Under the pieces are notes generated by a model, which did no database searches, was not told the origin of the DNA, and saw only the letters and a program-made list of their open reading frames with translations. The position numbers and the translations under genes were made by a program. A stretch of 64,000 nt of DNA from Clostridia bacterium (GTDB lineage: Bacteria > Bacillota > Clostridia > Oscillospirales > Acutalibacteraceae), in assembly GCA_017407995.1 (NCBI GenBank), contig JAFQVM010000005.1:1-64000 (forward strand), written 5' to 3'. Positions 54,357 through 63,088 of the stretch are shown here, piece after piece (positions within the stretch are counted from its first letter, which is position 1; every line of letters starts with the position of its first letter).

Positions 54357-54412
54357 CTTATACCAAAAATCAACTTTATTATATGATATATTTATTGAGA
54401 GACGGTGAAATA

Positions 54413-55231
54413 ATGGCGGACATCTTACACGTTGAGTTGTCAAAACTAATTTTAGATACTTCTAAACTTAATCCCAGTTACATCGCTTATGAAACGGATT
54501 CCGAAAGAATCCCCTCTTTTACACATAGTGATTTAATTAATGATTGGCATATAGAACACATCAGAAGATTCAATGTTACTGCAGAGTATTTAATTAATTC
54601 CCTTCAACGTGTGAGTATATTTGGACAAATGTTGACAGATGGTAAAACAAAGGAAGGTCACGGCAATACAACCATTGATATTATTAAAGAACATAGAGCC
54701 GCATGCAGGGAAGCATGTATTAATATCGACATCTACATTGAAAAAATAAAGTCGTTCTGTAGATATTATTTTTTCATGGACAGAAAACTTACCGATGATG
54801 GCAAAAAATGGGTTGAAACATTAATGCAGTATAAGGATATTGAGGGATGGAGCTATATTCAGTCTTTTTTAATAAAATGCCAAATCCTTTGGCAGGACGC
54901 CGATACAAAGTTCCTAATTGACGTTCGAAATGATGAAATACACAATGAATCCCCGCTTGAACTTATGCAATATAGATTTGCAGATGACGACCTTGTACCA
55001 GTGATTGATACATATGTAATACCAATTGATGTCATACATAACAAAATCACGCATACCATTGAAACGATTGTTTCCATCACAGTAGCTCTTCAGGACATTC
55101 TTAATAACATATCACCTTTTTCAGTTTATAGCTACTTATCGCCTCGAAATGGGCACTTAAAAAACATAATTAAAATGGAGGATAGATATAAATTAGAAAG
55201 AGAATATATCAGACGGTTTTATTGCATATAG
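54413..55231 (+). CDS. Orphan HEPN-like protein of unknown function
   Basis: It is 272 aa, mostly helical by residue pattern. VRNDEIHNES holds an Rx4H motif (Arg172, His177), the active-site pattern of HEPN RNases, and the surroundings resemble the Cthe_2314-type HEPN family. No partner nucleotidyltransferase or antitoxin adjoins it. It lies directly after tRNA-Pro and looks more AT-rich than its neighbours, suggesting an acquired gene, but no integrase or repeat is present. The ATG at 54413 has GACGGTGA upstream and is preferred over 54383. Confidence 0.5.
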   Translation: MADILHVELSKLILDTSKLNPSYIAYETDSERIPSFTHSDLINDWHIEHIRRFNVTAEYLINSLQRVSIFGQMLTDGKTKEGHGNTTIDIIKEHRAACREACINIDIYIEKIKSFCRYYFFMDRKLTDDGKKWVETLMQYKDIEGWSYIQSFLIKCQILWQDADTKFLIDVRNDEIHNESPLELMQYRFADDDLVPVIDTYVIPIDVIHNKITHTIETIVSITVALQDILNNISPFSVYSYLSPRNGHLKNIIKMEDRYKLEREYIRRFYCI

Positions 55232-55359
55232 CGTTTTCAAAATTCTAAAACATTTGATATCCCTGATTTTCAAAAAAACTATAATTACACCCTATTATTT
55301 TTTACCTATATAAACGATTTGATTTTTCACATAATATTCATTCATTTTGCATCCATAAC

Positions 55360-55389
55360 TTGACATCAGGCTATATAAAAGTATAAAAT
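55360..55389 (+). promoter_or_regulatory. SigA-type promoter of putP
   Basis: TTGACA (55360-55365), 18 nt, TAAAAT (55384-55389). A hairpin AGAGATAG/CTATCTCT (55391-55419) lies at the very start of the predicted transcript. Between the HEPN gene and this promoter I see nothing. Confidence 0.7.
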
Positions 55390-55454
55390 AAGAGATAGTT
55401 TGTATATCAAGCTATCTCTTTGATGTATAAAAATCCAATGAAGGGGTTGTATCA

Positions 55455-57026
55455 ATGGACAGTAAAACAATACAGATACTGATTGCAATGGTTACCTACA
55501 TGGCAGTTGTTGTTTTAATCGGTGTTCTGTGTACAAAAAAAGCAAACAAAAACTCCGAAAACTATTTCCTCGGAGGACGCTCTCTCGGTCCGTGGGTAAC
55601 CGCAATGAGTGCTGAAGCTTCCGACATGAGCGGTTGGCTGCTGATGGGATTGCCCGGCGTCGCTTATTGGAGTGGTTTGGCAGATGCATCCTGGACTGCA
55701 ATCGGTCTTGCAGTAGGTACATATCTGAACTGGCTCATAGTCTCAAAAAGACTTCGCCGTTACAGCATCAGAGCTAACAACTCTATAACATTGCCCGAAT
55801 TTTTCTCCAACAGATTCCGTGAGAAAAACAAGGTGATTATGACACTGGCTGCTTTATTCATTCTTATCTTCTTTACGGTTTATGCGTCAAGCTGTTTAGT
55901 AACATGCGGCAAGTTGTTTTCTACTTTGTTTGGTATGCCATATATTACTATGATGATAATCGGCGCTATCTTTGTTTTAGCTTATACCCTGCTCGGCGGA
56001 TTCCTTGCTGAAAGTGCTTCCGACTTCATGCAGGCAATTGTAATGATAATAGCTTTGTCTGTTATAGTTATCATAAGCACAATAAAAGCCGGAGGTTTAG
56101 GTGCCGTTATCGAAAACGCTCAATCCATTCCCGGATTCTTAGAGTTCTTCGGTATTGCTAACCCCAAACTTGACAATGTAACAAAAGAGCAAATAGTAGA
56201 GGCCGGAAAGCCTGTGTTTAAGGCCGCCTCAGAATACGGCTGGCTTAAAATTTGTTCAATGCTCGCTTGGGGCTTGGGATATTTCGGTATGCCGCAGGTA
56301 CTCCTTCGCTTTATGGCAATCCGCAAAGAGGACGAGCTTAAACGTTCAAGAAGAATCGCTATGGTTTGGGTCGTCATCTCTCTTGCCGTTGCTGTGTTTA
56401 TAGGAATCGTAGGCAGAACACTGTATCCCACCGTCCACCTCTCTGCTACTGATGCCGAGAATATTTTTATCACTCTCGCAACAACATCTCTTCCTGCCAT
56501 CATTGCAGGTTTTGTAATGGCAGGTATTCTCGCTGCAACTATCAGTTCTTCAGACTCCTATCTGCTTATCGCTGCATCCGCTTTTGCAAAAAACATCTTC
56601 CAGGGTGTTTTCAAGAAAAAAGCCGGCGACAAACAGGTAATGCTTGTATCAAGAATTACTCTTTTGGTAATTGCTCTTATCGCTATCATCATCGCACTTG
56701 ATGAGGACAGCGTTATCTTCCAAATCGTTTCCTTCGCATGGGCAGGATTCGGAGCAACATTCGGTCCGCTGATTTTGTTCTCACTGTTCTGGAAGCGTAC
56801 AAACAGAGCAGGCGCTATTGCCGGTATGGTCGGCGGAGCTGCCATGGTCTTCATTTGGAAGCTTCTTATCAGCAAACTCGGAGGAGCCTTCGCTATATAC
56901 GAGCTTCTTCCGGCATTCATATTCTCCTCGATTTGCATTGTTGTGGTTTCGCTCTTAACCGCACCGCCTTCAAAAGAAATCCAAGAAGATTTCGAAGCAG
57001 TAAAAACAAACAAATCTATAGACTGA
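55455..57026 (+). CDS. putP: Sodium/proline symporter
   Basis: SSS-family symporter of 523 aa with about thirteen helices. NYFLGGRSLGPWVTAMSAEA is the classic PutP N-terminal signature with the first sodium-site residues. GLGYFGMPQVLLRFMAI, and ILAATISSSDSYLL with the sodium-binding Ser residues, confirm the assignment. Imports proline with Na+. AAGGGG precedes the ATG at a spacing of about 8 nt. Monocistronic. Confidence 0.93.
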   Translation: MDSKTIQILIAMVTYMAVVVLIGVLCTKKANKNSENYFLGGRSLGPWVTAMSAEASDMSGWLLMGLPGVAYWSGLADASWTAIGLAVGTYLNWLIVSKRLRRYSIRANNSITLPEFFSNRFREKNKVIMTLAALFILIFFTVYASSCLVTCGKLFSTLFGMPYITMMIIGAIFVLAYTLLGGFLAESASDFMQAIVMIIALSVIVIISTIKAGGLGAVIENAQSIPGFLEFFGIANPKLDNVTKEQIVEAGKPVFKAASEYGWLKICSMLAWGLGYFGMPQVLLRFMAIRKEDELKRSRRIAMVWVVISLAVAVFIGIVGRTLYPTVHLSATDAENIFITLATTSLPAIIAGFVMAGILAATISSSDSYLLIAASAFAKNIFQGVFKKKAGDKQVMLVSRITLLVIALIAIIIALDEDSVIFQIVSFAWAGFGATFGPLILFSLFWKRTNRAGAIAGMVGGAAMVFIWKLLISKLGGAFAIYELLPAFIFSSICIVVVSLLTAPPSKEIQEDFEAVKTNKSID

Positions 57027-57033
57027 TAAATGC

Positions 57034-57062
57034 AAAAGGCACCGCAATGCGGTGCCTTTTGA
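57034..57062 (+). terminator. Terminator after putP
   Basis: Perfect 12-bp stem AAAAGGCACCGC/GCGGTGCCTTTT with a 3-nt loop. Confidence 0.9.
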
Positions 57063-57086
57063 TTATATAAATATTTCTAAACTTTA

Positions 57087-57115
57087 TTGTTTTGTCTAAC
57101 GCAAAATGATATAAT
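57087..57115 (+). promoter_or_regulatory. SigA-type promoter of the XRE membrane regulator
   Basis: TTGTTT (57087-57092), 17 nt, TATAAT (57110-57115). It leaves an unusually long leader of about 140 nt. Confidence 0.6.
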
Positions 57116-57144
57116 TCTGATATAAAATGCTTGGGTTTTATAAA

Positions 57145-57240
57145 TTGCAACTGTCGGTTGACACATTGCAAGGCCTGTTTGGTAGTGCGAAACCACGGAA
57201 AAAGCTAAAATTTAGACAACGAGGGAAGCAATCCCCGTAA
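57145..57240 (+). promoter_or_regulatory. Structured leader of the XRE regulator gene
   Basis: Visible pairings are TTGCAA...TTGCAA enclosing TGTC-GGTT-GACA, then TGGT...ACCA, then CTAAA...TTTAG, and ACGAGGG...CCCCGT with one bulge. No U-run follows, so it is not a terminator. It matches no riboswitch class I could recognise. It may regulate translation, since the GAGGTGA follows directly. Confidence 0.35.
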
Positions 57241-57261
57241 TTCAAAACCGAGGTGAATTTC

Positions 57262-58221
57262 ATGATTTTAGCTGACAAGATTATAAGACTTAGAAAAAAG
57301 AACGGTTGGTCACAGGAAGAACTCGCAGAAAAAATAAATGTATCAAGACAGGCTGTTTCAAAATGGGAAGGTGCACAGACTGTACCTGACCTTGATAAAA
57401 TATTGCAATTGAGCAGCCTTTTCGGAGTAACTACCGATTATCTTCTTAAAGATGAAATAGAAAACGAAGAATTTACTGACGGCACTGTTCAAGGCGTTAA
57501 AAGAGTAACAATGACTGAAGCAAACGAATATCTGGATTACAGAAAAAAGGCTTCATACCTTATAGGTTTAGGCGTACTGTTATGTATCACATCCCCATGT
57601 GCTCTGATAATTTTGTCCGCTGCTCCTTTCTTCTACAGCATATCCCCCGGTCTTTCAGTTCTAATCGGAATTGCTGTTTTGCTGATTTTTGTTGCCGCTG
57701 CAGTAGGTCTGTTCTCTTTCTGCGGTTTCAGAAGCGCTGCTTACAGTTATTTATCAAAAGAATTTGAAACTGAATACGGCGTTAACGGTATGGTAAAAGA
57801 AAGGGACAACAAATTCCGTCCTTTCGGTATAGCCTCCAACATTATCGCCACCTGCCTTTGTGTTCTTTCCCCGTTGCCTATTATAGCATCTGCTTTTCTC
57901 GGAAATGCCTTTGTCATTTGTATTTCAGTAGCTGTGTCTCTGCTCCTTATAGGAATCGGCGTTATGCTCTACATAGTCGGTACAGTTCAAAGCGTAAGCA
58001 TGCACAGATTACTTAAAGACAACACTCCACCGGACGAGGAAAAGCAAAACGATAAACCCGGTATAAATTTCCCAGCTGTATACTGGCTTTGCGCAACAGC
58101 AATCTATCTTATTGCAAGCTTTATCACAGGCTCGTGGGGATTCACATGGGTTATATGGCCTATTGCCGGTGTGCTCTATCCCCTATCCAAAATGATTTAC
58201 AACAAAGTGATTTCAAAATAA
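57262..58221 (+). CDS. XRE-family regulator with C-terminal membrane domain
   Basis: It is 319 aa. The N-terminal helix-turn-helix (residues 1-60; LRKKNGWSQEELAEKINVSR, QAVSKWEGAQTVP) is the standard Cro/CI type. After a linker, about five hydrophobic segments fill residues 90-319. This design, a DNA-binding head tied to the membrane, is common in Clostridia and probably senses membrane or envelope state; no target is known. The ATG at 57262 has CGAGGTGA 6 nt upstream; the GTG at 57253 overlaps it. Confidence 0.87.
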   Translation: MILADKIIRLRKKNGWSQEELAEKINVSRQAVSKWEGAQTVPDLDKILQLSSLFGVTTDYLLKDEIENEEFTDGTVQGVKRVTMTEANEYLDYRKKASYLIGLGVLLCITSPCALIILSAAPFFYSISPGLSVLIGIAVLLIFVAAAVGLFSFCGFRSAAYSYLSKEFETEYGVNGMVKERDNKFRPFGIASNIIATCLCVLSPLPIIASAFLGNAFVICISVAVSLLLIGIGVMLYIVGTVQSVSMHRLLKDNTPPDEEKQNDKPGINFPAVYWLCATAIYLIASFITGSWGFTWVIWPIAGVLYPLSKMIYNKVISK

Positions 58222-58231
58222 ATATGATTAA

Positions 58232-58270
58232 AAAGCAGGCAAGTCACATTAAAGTGACTTGCCTGCTTTC
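58232..58270 (+). terminator. Terminator after the XRE regulator
   Basis: Perfect 16-bp stem AAAGCAGGCAAGTCAC/GTGACTTGCCTGCTTT with a 6-nt loop. Confidence 0.92.
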
Positions 58271-58294
58271 GCATAGCTAAGCGTCATAAAGCTC

Positions 58295-58323
58295 TTGCCA
58301 ACTAATTATTGGTTTGATATAAT
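58295..58323 (+). promoter_or_regulatory. SigA-type promoter of the secreted EEP-family enzyme
   Basis: TTGCCA (58295-58300), 17 nt, TATAAT (58318-58323). Confidence 0.75.
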
Positions 58324-58370
58324 TAAAGCATAATGTTAATTATATCCTATCATTAAAGAGGAGAACAAAA

Positions 58371-59429
58371 ATGAAACAACTTAAACGCACGCTCGCTTTA
58401 ATTTTGTCCATGTTAATTGTTTTCAGCGGTTTTGGCATCAGTGCTTCGGCCGAAGAAACAAGCAAGACCATAACAGTTAAAATGATGAATTACAACGTTG
58501 CAGGTATGCCGAAGTTTGACGGTACAGACGTTGCCGCAAATCAGCAGACAATTGCCAAGTATATTGTTGACAACAACTTTGATATTGTTGCCACACAAGA
58601 GGACTTCGGATATCACAGAAAGCTTGTAAAAGGCTTAAATGGCTTCAACTACTTCACAAACCATTCGGGCTCTATCCCCGGTGGTGACGGCATGAATGTT
58701 TTTACAAAAACAATGCCTATATATAACGAGGAAAGATATCCTTGGGACGAGTCTTACGGCACAATAGAAGAGGGAGATACTCTTACTCCAAAAGGTCTTA
58801 TGCATGTTGTAATAGAAATTGCTGACGGTGTCTATATTGACTTCTATAACCTTCACGCAGATGCTTTTGGCTCTGATGGCTCTATCGCAGCACGAGAAAG
58901 TAACTACAAGCAGACCGTTGATTTGATTGAAGAAAACTACAAAAAATACAACCGTCCTGTTATCGTCACAGGCGACTTCAATCACTTCCATCACACAAAT
59001 GCTCATGAAAACAGCAACATGTACGCAATATTCCAAGAGCGTTGCGGACTCAAGGATGCTTGGATTGAAGTGCACAACGACGGTGATTACTTTAACTTTA
59101 GCAAATGGTATTCACTCGGCGGATATTGGGGTGTCTGGGATTCTGTCGAAAAGTTCATGTATAAAGACGGCGGTGGCATAACACTTGAACCTGTTGACTA
59201 CAAATACACATGGATTAAAAACGAAACAGGCGCAAATACATCCGACCACGCAGCTGCAGAATGTACTTTCACTTTTACCGTAACAGAAGATTTTGTTGAA
59301 AACACCCAGGAGTTGAAGGTTGTTAATCAATTCTTCCTGCGCAACTTCTTTAACATGATAAAGTGGATTTTCAAAGACCTTATCTACATTTTCTCAAACT
59401 TTGATGAGCTTATAGAGTTTTTGGGATAA
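58371..59429 (+). CDS. Secreted endonuclease/exonuclease/phosphatase-family enzyme
   Basis: It is 352 aa. Signal peptide 1-27 (SASA). The EEP catalytic blocks are MNYNVAG (Asn), ATQED (Glu), NLHADA (His), TGDFNHF (Asp/Asn) and TSDHAA (Asp/His). The layout resembles bacterial sphingomyelinases and phosphodiesterases rather than DNases, but the substrate is not shown. After the domain comes a Phe/Ile-rich amphipathic tail (320-352) that may rest on membrane. GAGGAGAAC precedes the ATG. It is convergent with a second EEP gene. Confidence 0.85.
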   Translation: MKQLKRTLALILSMLIVFSGFGISASAEETSKTITVKMMNYNVAGMPKFDGTDVAANQQTIAKYIVDNNFDIVATQEDFGYHRKLVKGLNGFNYFTNHSGSIPGGDGMNVFTKTMPIYNEERYPWDESYGTIEEGDTLTPKGLMHVVIEIADGVYIDFYNLHADAFGSDGSIAARESNYKQTVDLIEENYKKYNRPVIVTGDFNHFHHTNAHENSNMYAIFQERCGLKDAWIEVHNDGDYFNFSKWYSLGGYWGVWDSVEKFMYKDGGGITLEPVDYKYTWIKNETGANTSDHAAAECTFTFTVTEDFVENTQELKVVNQFFLRNFFNMIKWIFKDLIYIFSNFDELIEFLG

Positions 59430-59438
59430 TAAAAAATT

Positions 59439-59465
59439 AAGCGCTGACTAAGTCAGCGCTTTTTA
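59439..59465. terminator. Bidirectional terminator between the two EEP genes
   Basis: Perfect 10-bp stem AAGCGCTGAC/GTCAGCGCTT with a TAA loop; TTTT on the right, AAAAAATT on the left. Confidence 0.9.
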
Positions 59466-59476
59466 TTTATCTCGTC

Positions 59477-60340
59477 TTACGGCAAAACAATATCAGCATA
59501 AATAGGATAATGGTCTGAAACATACTGCCCGTCAACAGAGTCTCTGATTATTCTATATGTCTTTACGTCTGTAATTTCATCGTTTACGCATATGAAATCA
59601 ATTGGATTACCTCTCTCTCCGCCTTTATATCCGTGGTAGGTTTTTCCGTTCATCGTACTAATCGCCATATCCTGCGTGTCACTCAGGCCGTCCGAGACAA
59701 GAGCTTTATACAATTCGCAACCCTTTTCAAAATTAAAGTCACCTGTAACAACTGTCGGCATATCAAAGCTCAATGCTTTTTCTATAACAAGCTCAAGCCC
59801 TTTCTGGCGTGCTTCAGGACCTTTGTGGTCAAGATGGGTATTAATATGAGCATAGCGCTCCTTCGTTTCCTTATTCTCAAGAATTACCCATGTGCAAGTC
59901 CTGTGATGCGCTGCATCCCAACCGATTGAAACCTTATCGGGCGTTTCGGAAAGCCAGAATGTTCCGCTGTCGATAAGCTTATACTTATCTTTTCTATACA
60001 TTATCGCCGTAGACTCACCGATAAGTTTTACTCCCGAAAGTCTGCCGACACCTACAATTCCGTATTTTGGAATATACGCATCTAAAGTCAGATACCATGT
60101 GCCCTCACACTCCTGCAATCCAACAGAATCAGGCATATAATCTGCTATAACCTGAGGAACTATCTTACCCCTGTCATACTCACCGTTACGGACATTGAAA
60201 GACATAACTCTCGTCACTTCGCTGCTTTCAGGAGCCTTGGCACCCAAATCAAGTTTGCCTATCCCGATAAACGGAAGTATCAAAGCAAAAAGTGCACATA
60301 TAATCTGTTTTGCTATCGTTAAAACCTGCTTAAATGACAT
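59477..60340 (-). CDS. Membrane-anchored endonuclease/exonuclease/phosphatase-family protein
   Basis: It is 287 aa. An N-terminal hydrophobic segment (about 8-27) acts as signal or anchor without an obvious cleavage site. Catalytic blocks are MSFNVRNG (Asn), GLQECEG (Glu), NTHLDHKG (His/Asp), VTGDFNFE and VSDHYPI. Closest in pattern to the EEP proteins often labelled endonuclease or metal-dependent hydrolase. ATG 60340 has AAGGGGA upstream; the TTG at 60358 is rejected. Only distantly alike to the neighbouring secreted enzyme, so recent duplication is unlikely. Confidence 0.85.
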   Translation of the reverse strand: MSFKQVLTIAKQIICALFALILPFIGIGKLDLGAKAPESSEVTRVMSFNVRNGEYDRGKIVPQVIADYMPDSVGLQECEGTWYLTLDAYIPKYGIVGVGRLSGVKLIGESTAIMYRKDKYKLIDSGTFWLSETPDKVSIGWDAAHHRTCTWVILENKETKERYAHINTHLDHKGPEARQKGLELVIEKALSFDMPTVVTGDFNFEKGCELYKALVSDGLSDTQDMAISTMNGKTYHGYKGGERGNPIDFICVNDEITDVKTYRIIRDSVDGQYVSDHYPIYADIVLP

Positions 60341-60433
60341 TTTAGAATCCCCTTTCAAATATCAATTTCATCTTCCGATTCGATTATAGCATGGGCATCT
60401 TATATTTGCAAATTTTTTGTAATAGCGAAACAA

Positions 60434-60463
60434 CGCCTTGATATCTGAAAAGATATCAAGGCG
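60434..60463 (-). terminator. Terminator of the 2-oxoacid oxidoreductase operon
   Basis: Perfect 12-bp stem CGCCTTGATATC/GATATCAAGGCG with a 6-nt loop; TTGTTT follows on the minus strand. Confidence 0.85.
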
Positions 60464-60476
60464 CTTGATATTATTA

Positions 60477-61016
60477 TTAGCCGGCGTAGTTCATGCCGAT
60501 TTCAATTGCTTCAACATTCTTGGGAACAAGATGCTGTTTTTTAGCAGGAACTATCTTCTCGATAGTTTTCTGCATAGTTTCCATTGTACAGAAACCTGTC
60601 TGCTCCATAAGCTTACCGATAAGAATAATATTTGCAAGACCTTTAAGTCCGTTCTTCTCTGCAAGCTCTGTTGCGGGAACTTTGCAAACTGTTATATCAT
60701 TTCTTGTAACCTCACGGTCAACAAGAGTGCTGTCGATAATAACTATTCCGCCGGGAACAACTGCATCAATAAATTTATCAAATGACGGACCGTTCATTGC
60801 AACAAACACGTTGGGAGTTATAACAAGGGGTGAGCAAATCGGGTCTGCTGAAATGCAGACGCTGCAGTTTGCTGTGCCGCCTCTCATCTCCGGACCGTAG
60901 GACGGAAGCCATGAAACTTCCTTACCGTCGATAAGTCCTGCATAGGAGATGACCTTACCCATAAAAAGTATTCCCTGTCCGCCGAATCCGGCGAGTACTG
61001 CATTCATATCATTCAT
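60477..61016 (-). CDS. 2-oxoacid:ferredoxin oxidoreductase, gamma subunit
   Basis: It is 179 aa. GFGGQGILFMGKVIS and WLPSYGPEMRGGTANCSV are the hallmarks of gamma subunits that help bind CoA. It is last in ferredoxin-alpha-beta-gamma, with its start overlapping the beta stop. The complex oxidatively decarboxylates a branched-chain or other 2-oxoacid to acyl-CoA and reduces ferredoxin, or works in reverse; the substrate is not fixed. Confidence 0.92.
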   Translation of the reverse strand: MNDMNAVLAGFGGQGILFMGKVISYAGLIDGKEVSWLPSYGPEMRGGTANCSVCISADPICSPLVITPNVFVAMNGPSFDKFIDAVVPGGIVIIDSTLVDREVTRNDITVCKVPATELAEKNGLKGLANIILIGKLMEQTGFCTMETMQKTIEKIVPAKKQHLVPKNVEAIEIGMNYAG

Positions 61017-61768
61017 TATTCTGCTTCCTCCTCTGTCTTATCCTTATATACACCAAGCGGATAATAAGGAAGCATATTAGCTCTGAGCCAGTCAAGAGCC
61101 TCGACCGGTGAGAGTCCCCAGTTTGTCGGGCAAGCAGAAACAACCTCAACAATTGAGAAGCCCTTGCCTGCTATCTGAGTTTCAAAAGCCTTTTTAATAG
61201 CTTTCTTTGCTTTCATTACGTTCTTTACGCAGTCAACAGATACACGCTCTGCATAAGCTGTACCGTCAAGAGTGGAGAGCATCTCACAAACTCTTACGGG
61301 GTAGCCTGCTGTCTTAACATCTCTGCCGTAGGGGGTGGTCTGTGTGACCTGATTGGGAAGAGATGTGGGAGCCATCTGGCCGCCTGTCATACCGTAAATT
61401 GCATTGTTTACAAAGATTACGGTGATATTCTCGCCTCTGGTTGCTGAGTGTACTGTTTCAGCAGTACCGATAGCAGCAAGGTCGCCGTCACCCTGATATG
61501 TAAAAACAACATTGTCGGGAAGTGACCTTTTTACACCTGTTGCAATAGCCGGTGCACGACCGTGGGGTGCCTGAATCATGTCACATCCGAAATAATTATA
61601 TGCCATAACTGCGCATCCGACAGGTGCTACACCTACTGTTTTACCCTCTATTCCAAGCTCGTCAAGGCACTCAGCAACAAGACGATGGATTATACCGTGA
61701 GTACAACCTGGGCAATAATGGGTAGGCACATCAGTTAATGCCTTGGGTTTCTGAAATACAATTGCCAT
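61016..61768 (-). CDS. 2-oxoacid:ferredoxin oxidoreductase, beta (thiamine-diphosphate) subunit
   Basis: It is 250 aa. The cofactor-binding block is YQGDGDLAAIG ... NNAIYGMTGGQ. An N-terminal HYCPGCTHG carries Cys residues typical of the VorA/KorB type. It shares its boundary bases with alpha (stop and start overlap at 61768) and with gamma, so all three are translationally coupled. Confidence 0.93.
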   Translation of the reverse strand: MAIVFQKPKALTDVPTHYCPGCTHGIIHRLVAECLDELGIEGKTVGVAPVGCAVMAYNYFGCDMIQAPHGRAPAIATGVKRSLPDNVVFTYQGDGDLAAIGTAETVHSATRGENITVIFVNNAIYGMTGGQMAPTSLPNQVTQTTPYGRDVKTAGYPVRVCEMLSTLDGTAYAERVSVDCVKNVMKAKKAIKKAFETQIAGKGFSIVEVVSACPTNWGLSPVEALDWLRANMLPYYPLGVYKDKTEEEAE

Positions 61769-62832
61769 TATTTATCGCCTCCTGCAAGTTTTTTGATGTT
61801 CTCAAGCACCTCTGCGGGTGTAGGAATGATACCGCCTGTGCGTCCGAAGAATTCTACCGGACGGCTACATTCAATCGCAAGCTTTACATCGTCAATCATC
61901 TGACCCATGCTCATCTCAACACAAAGGAATGCCTTTGCATTCTCAGCTGCATCCTTGATAGCCTTCTTCGGGAACGGCCAGAGAGTTATCGGACGGATAA
62001 GTCCTGCCTTTATACCTTGGCTTCTTGCCTCACGGACAGCTGCCTTTGCAACACGTGCAGATGCACCGTATGCTACTACGATATACTCTGCATCCTCTGT
62101 CATATAGCTTTCGCTCATAGCCTCTTTTTCTTCGATAACAGCATATCTCTCAAAACGCTCTTTTACAAGGCGCTCAAGGTCTGCAGCCTGAAGGTAAAGA
62201 GAGTTTACAATATTATGTTTACGTCCGCCCTTATGACCGTTTGCTGCCCACGGTTTCTCAACATTTGAACCGCCGCTGCCCTCACCTATTGCTACGGGCT
62301 CCATCATCTGACCGAGCATACCGTCAGCAAGAATCATTGCGGGCATACGATACTCATCAGCCTTATCGAAAGCGTGACCCACAAGGTCAACCATCTCCTG
62401 AACAGAACTGGGTGCAAAAACGAGAACATGTAAATCGCCGTGACCGGGTGCCTTTGTAGCCTGCCAATAGTCAGCCTGTGAGGGCTGAATACCGCCAAGT
62501 CCGGGGCCGCCACGCTGGACGTTGATAATAACAGCGGGAAGGTCTGAACCTGCCATATAGGAGATTCCTTCTGTTTTAAGGCTGATTCCGGGTGAAGATG
62601 AAGAAGTCATAGCTCTGACACCTGCTGATGCTGCACCAAGAACCATATTTACTGCTGCAATCTCACTCTCAGCCTGAAGATATGTGCCGCCTATTTTAGG
62701 CATCACCTTTGACATATATGCCGCAAGCTCTGTCTGCGGGGTTATCGGGTAACCGAAGAAGTGGCGGCAACCTGCTCTTATTGCAGCCTCTGCCAGTGCC
62801 TCGTTACCTTTCATAAGTACTCTCTCGGACAC
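61768..62832 (-). CDS. vorB: 2-oxoacid:ferredoxin oxidoreductase, alpha subunit (VorB type)
   Basis: It is 354 aa. VLMKGNEALAEAAIRAGC, GYPITPQTEL, SSSSPGISLKTEG and NVQRGGPGLGG are characteristic of the VorB-like alpha subunits of 3-methyl-2-oxobutanoate (branched-chain) oxidoreductases. The GTG at 62832 has GGTGAGGTG 6 nt upstream; a GTG at 62841 and an ATG at 62814 are alternatives. The exact 2-oxoacid is inferred from similarity. Confidence 0.88.
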   Translation of the reverse strand: MSERVLMKGNEALAEAAIRAGCRHFFGYPITPQTELAAYMSKVMPKIGGTYLQAESEIAAVNMVLGAASAGVRAMTSSSSPGISLKTEGISYMAGSDLPAVIINVQRGGPGLGGIQPSQADYWQATKAPGHGDLHVLVFAPSSVQEMVDLVGHAFDKADEYRMPAMILADGMLGQMMEPVAIGEGSGGSNVEKPWAANGHKGGRKHNIVNSLYLQAADLERLVKERFERYAVIEEKEAMSESYMTEDAEYIVVAYGASARVAKAAVREARSQGIKAGLIRPITLWPFPKKAIKDAAENAKAFLCVEMSMGQMIDDVKLAIECSRPVEFFGRTGGIIPTPAEVLENIKKLAGGDK

Positions 62833-62851
62833 TTTTAACACCTCACCTTTC

Positions 62852-63058
62852 TTATCTCTCTACTGTTATTGCGCAATCGGGACACATAATAGCACATGCT
62901 GCGCAGCCGATGCATTTATCGGGGTCTGTTACACTTGCCGGATGGTAACCCTTTAGGTTAATGTTATCCTTGGCAAGGCTGATAATATGTTTCGGGCACG
63001 CTGTTGTGCAAAGTTCACAGCCTTTGCAGGTGTTTTCATCAATTATGACTTTTGCCAT
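62852..63058 (-). CDS. 2x[4Fe-4S] ferredoxin (delta subunit)
   Basis: It is 68 aa with two cluster motifs, CKGCELCTTACP and CIGCAACAIMCP. Carries electrons from the oxidoreductase or forms its delta subunit. It precedes vorB by about 20 nt and has GGAGG upstream of the ATG. Confidence 0.95.
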   Translation of the reverse strand: MAKVIIDENTCKGCELCTTACPKHIISLAKDNINLKGYHPASVTDPDKCIGCAACAIMCPDCAITVER

Positions 63059-63088
63059 ATCTATATCCTCCTGTTATGTTAAAATACT

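Noticed and set aside
54188..54373. Minus-strand open frame across tRNA-Pro
   Set aside because: It is the antisense of the tRNA (phrases like RDLNSRPLDPQSSA are typical spurious translations of tRNA genes), with no ribosome binding site.
54250..55231. Possible genomic island inserted at tRNA-Pro
   Set aside because: No integrase and no repeated tRNA 3' end downstream; only one gene looks atypical.
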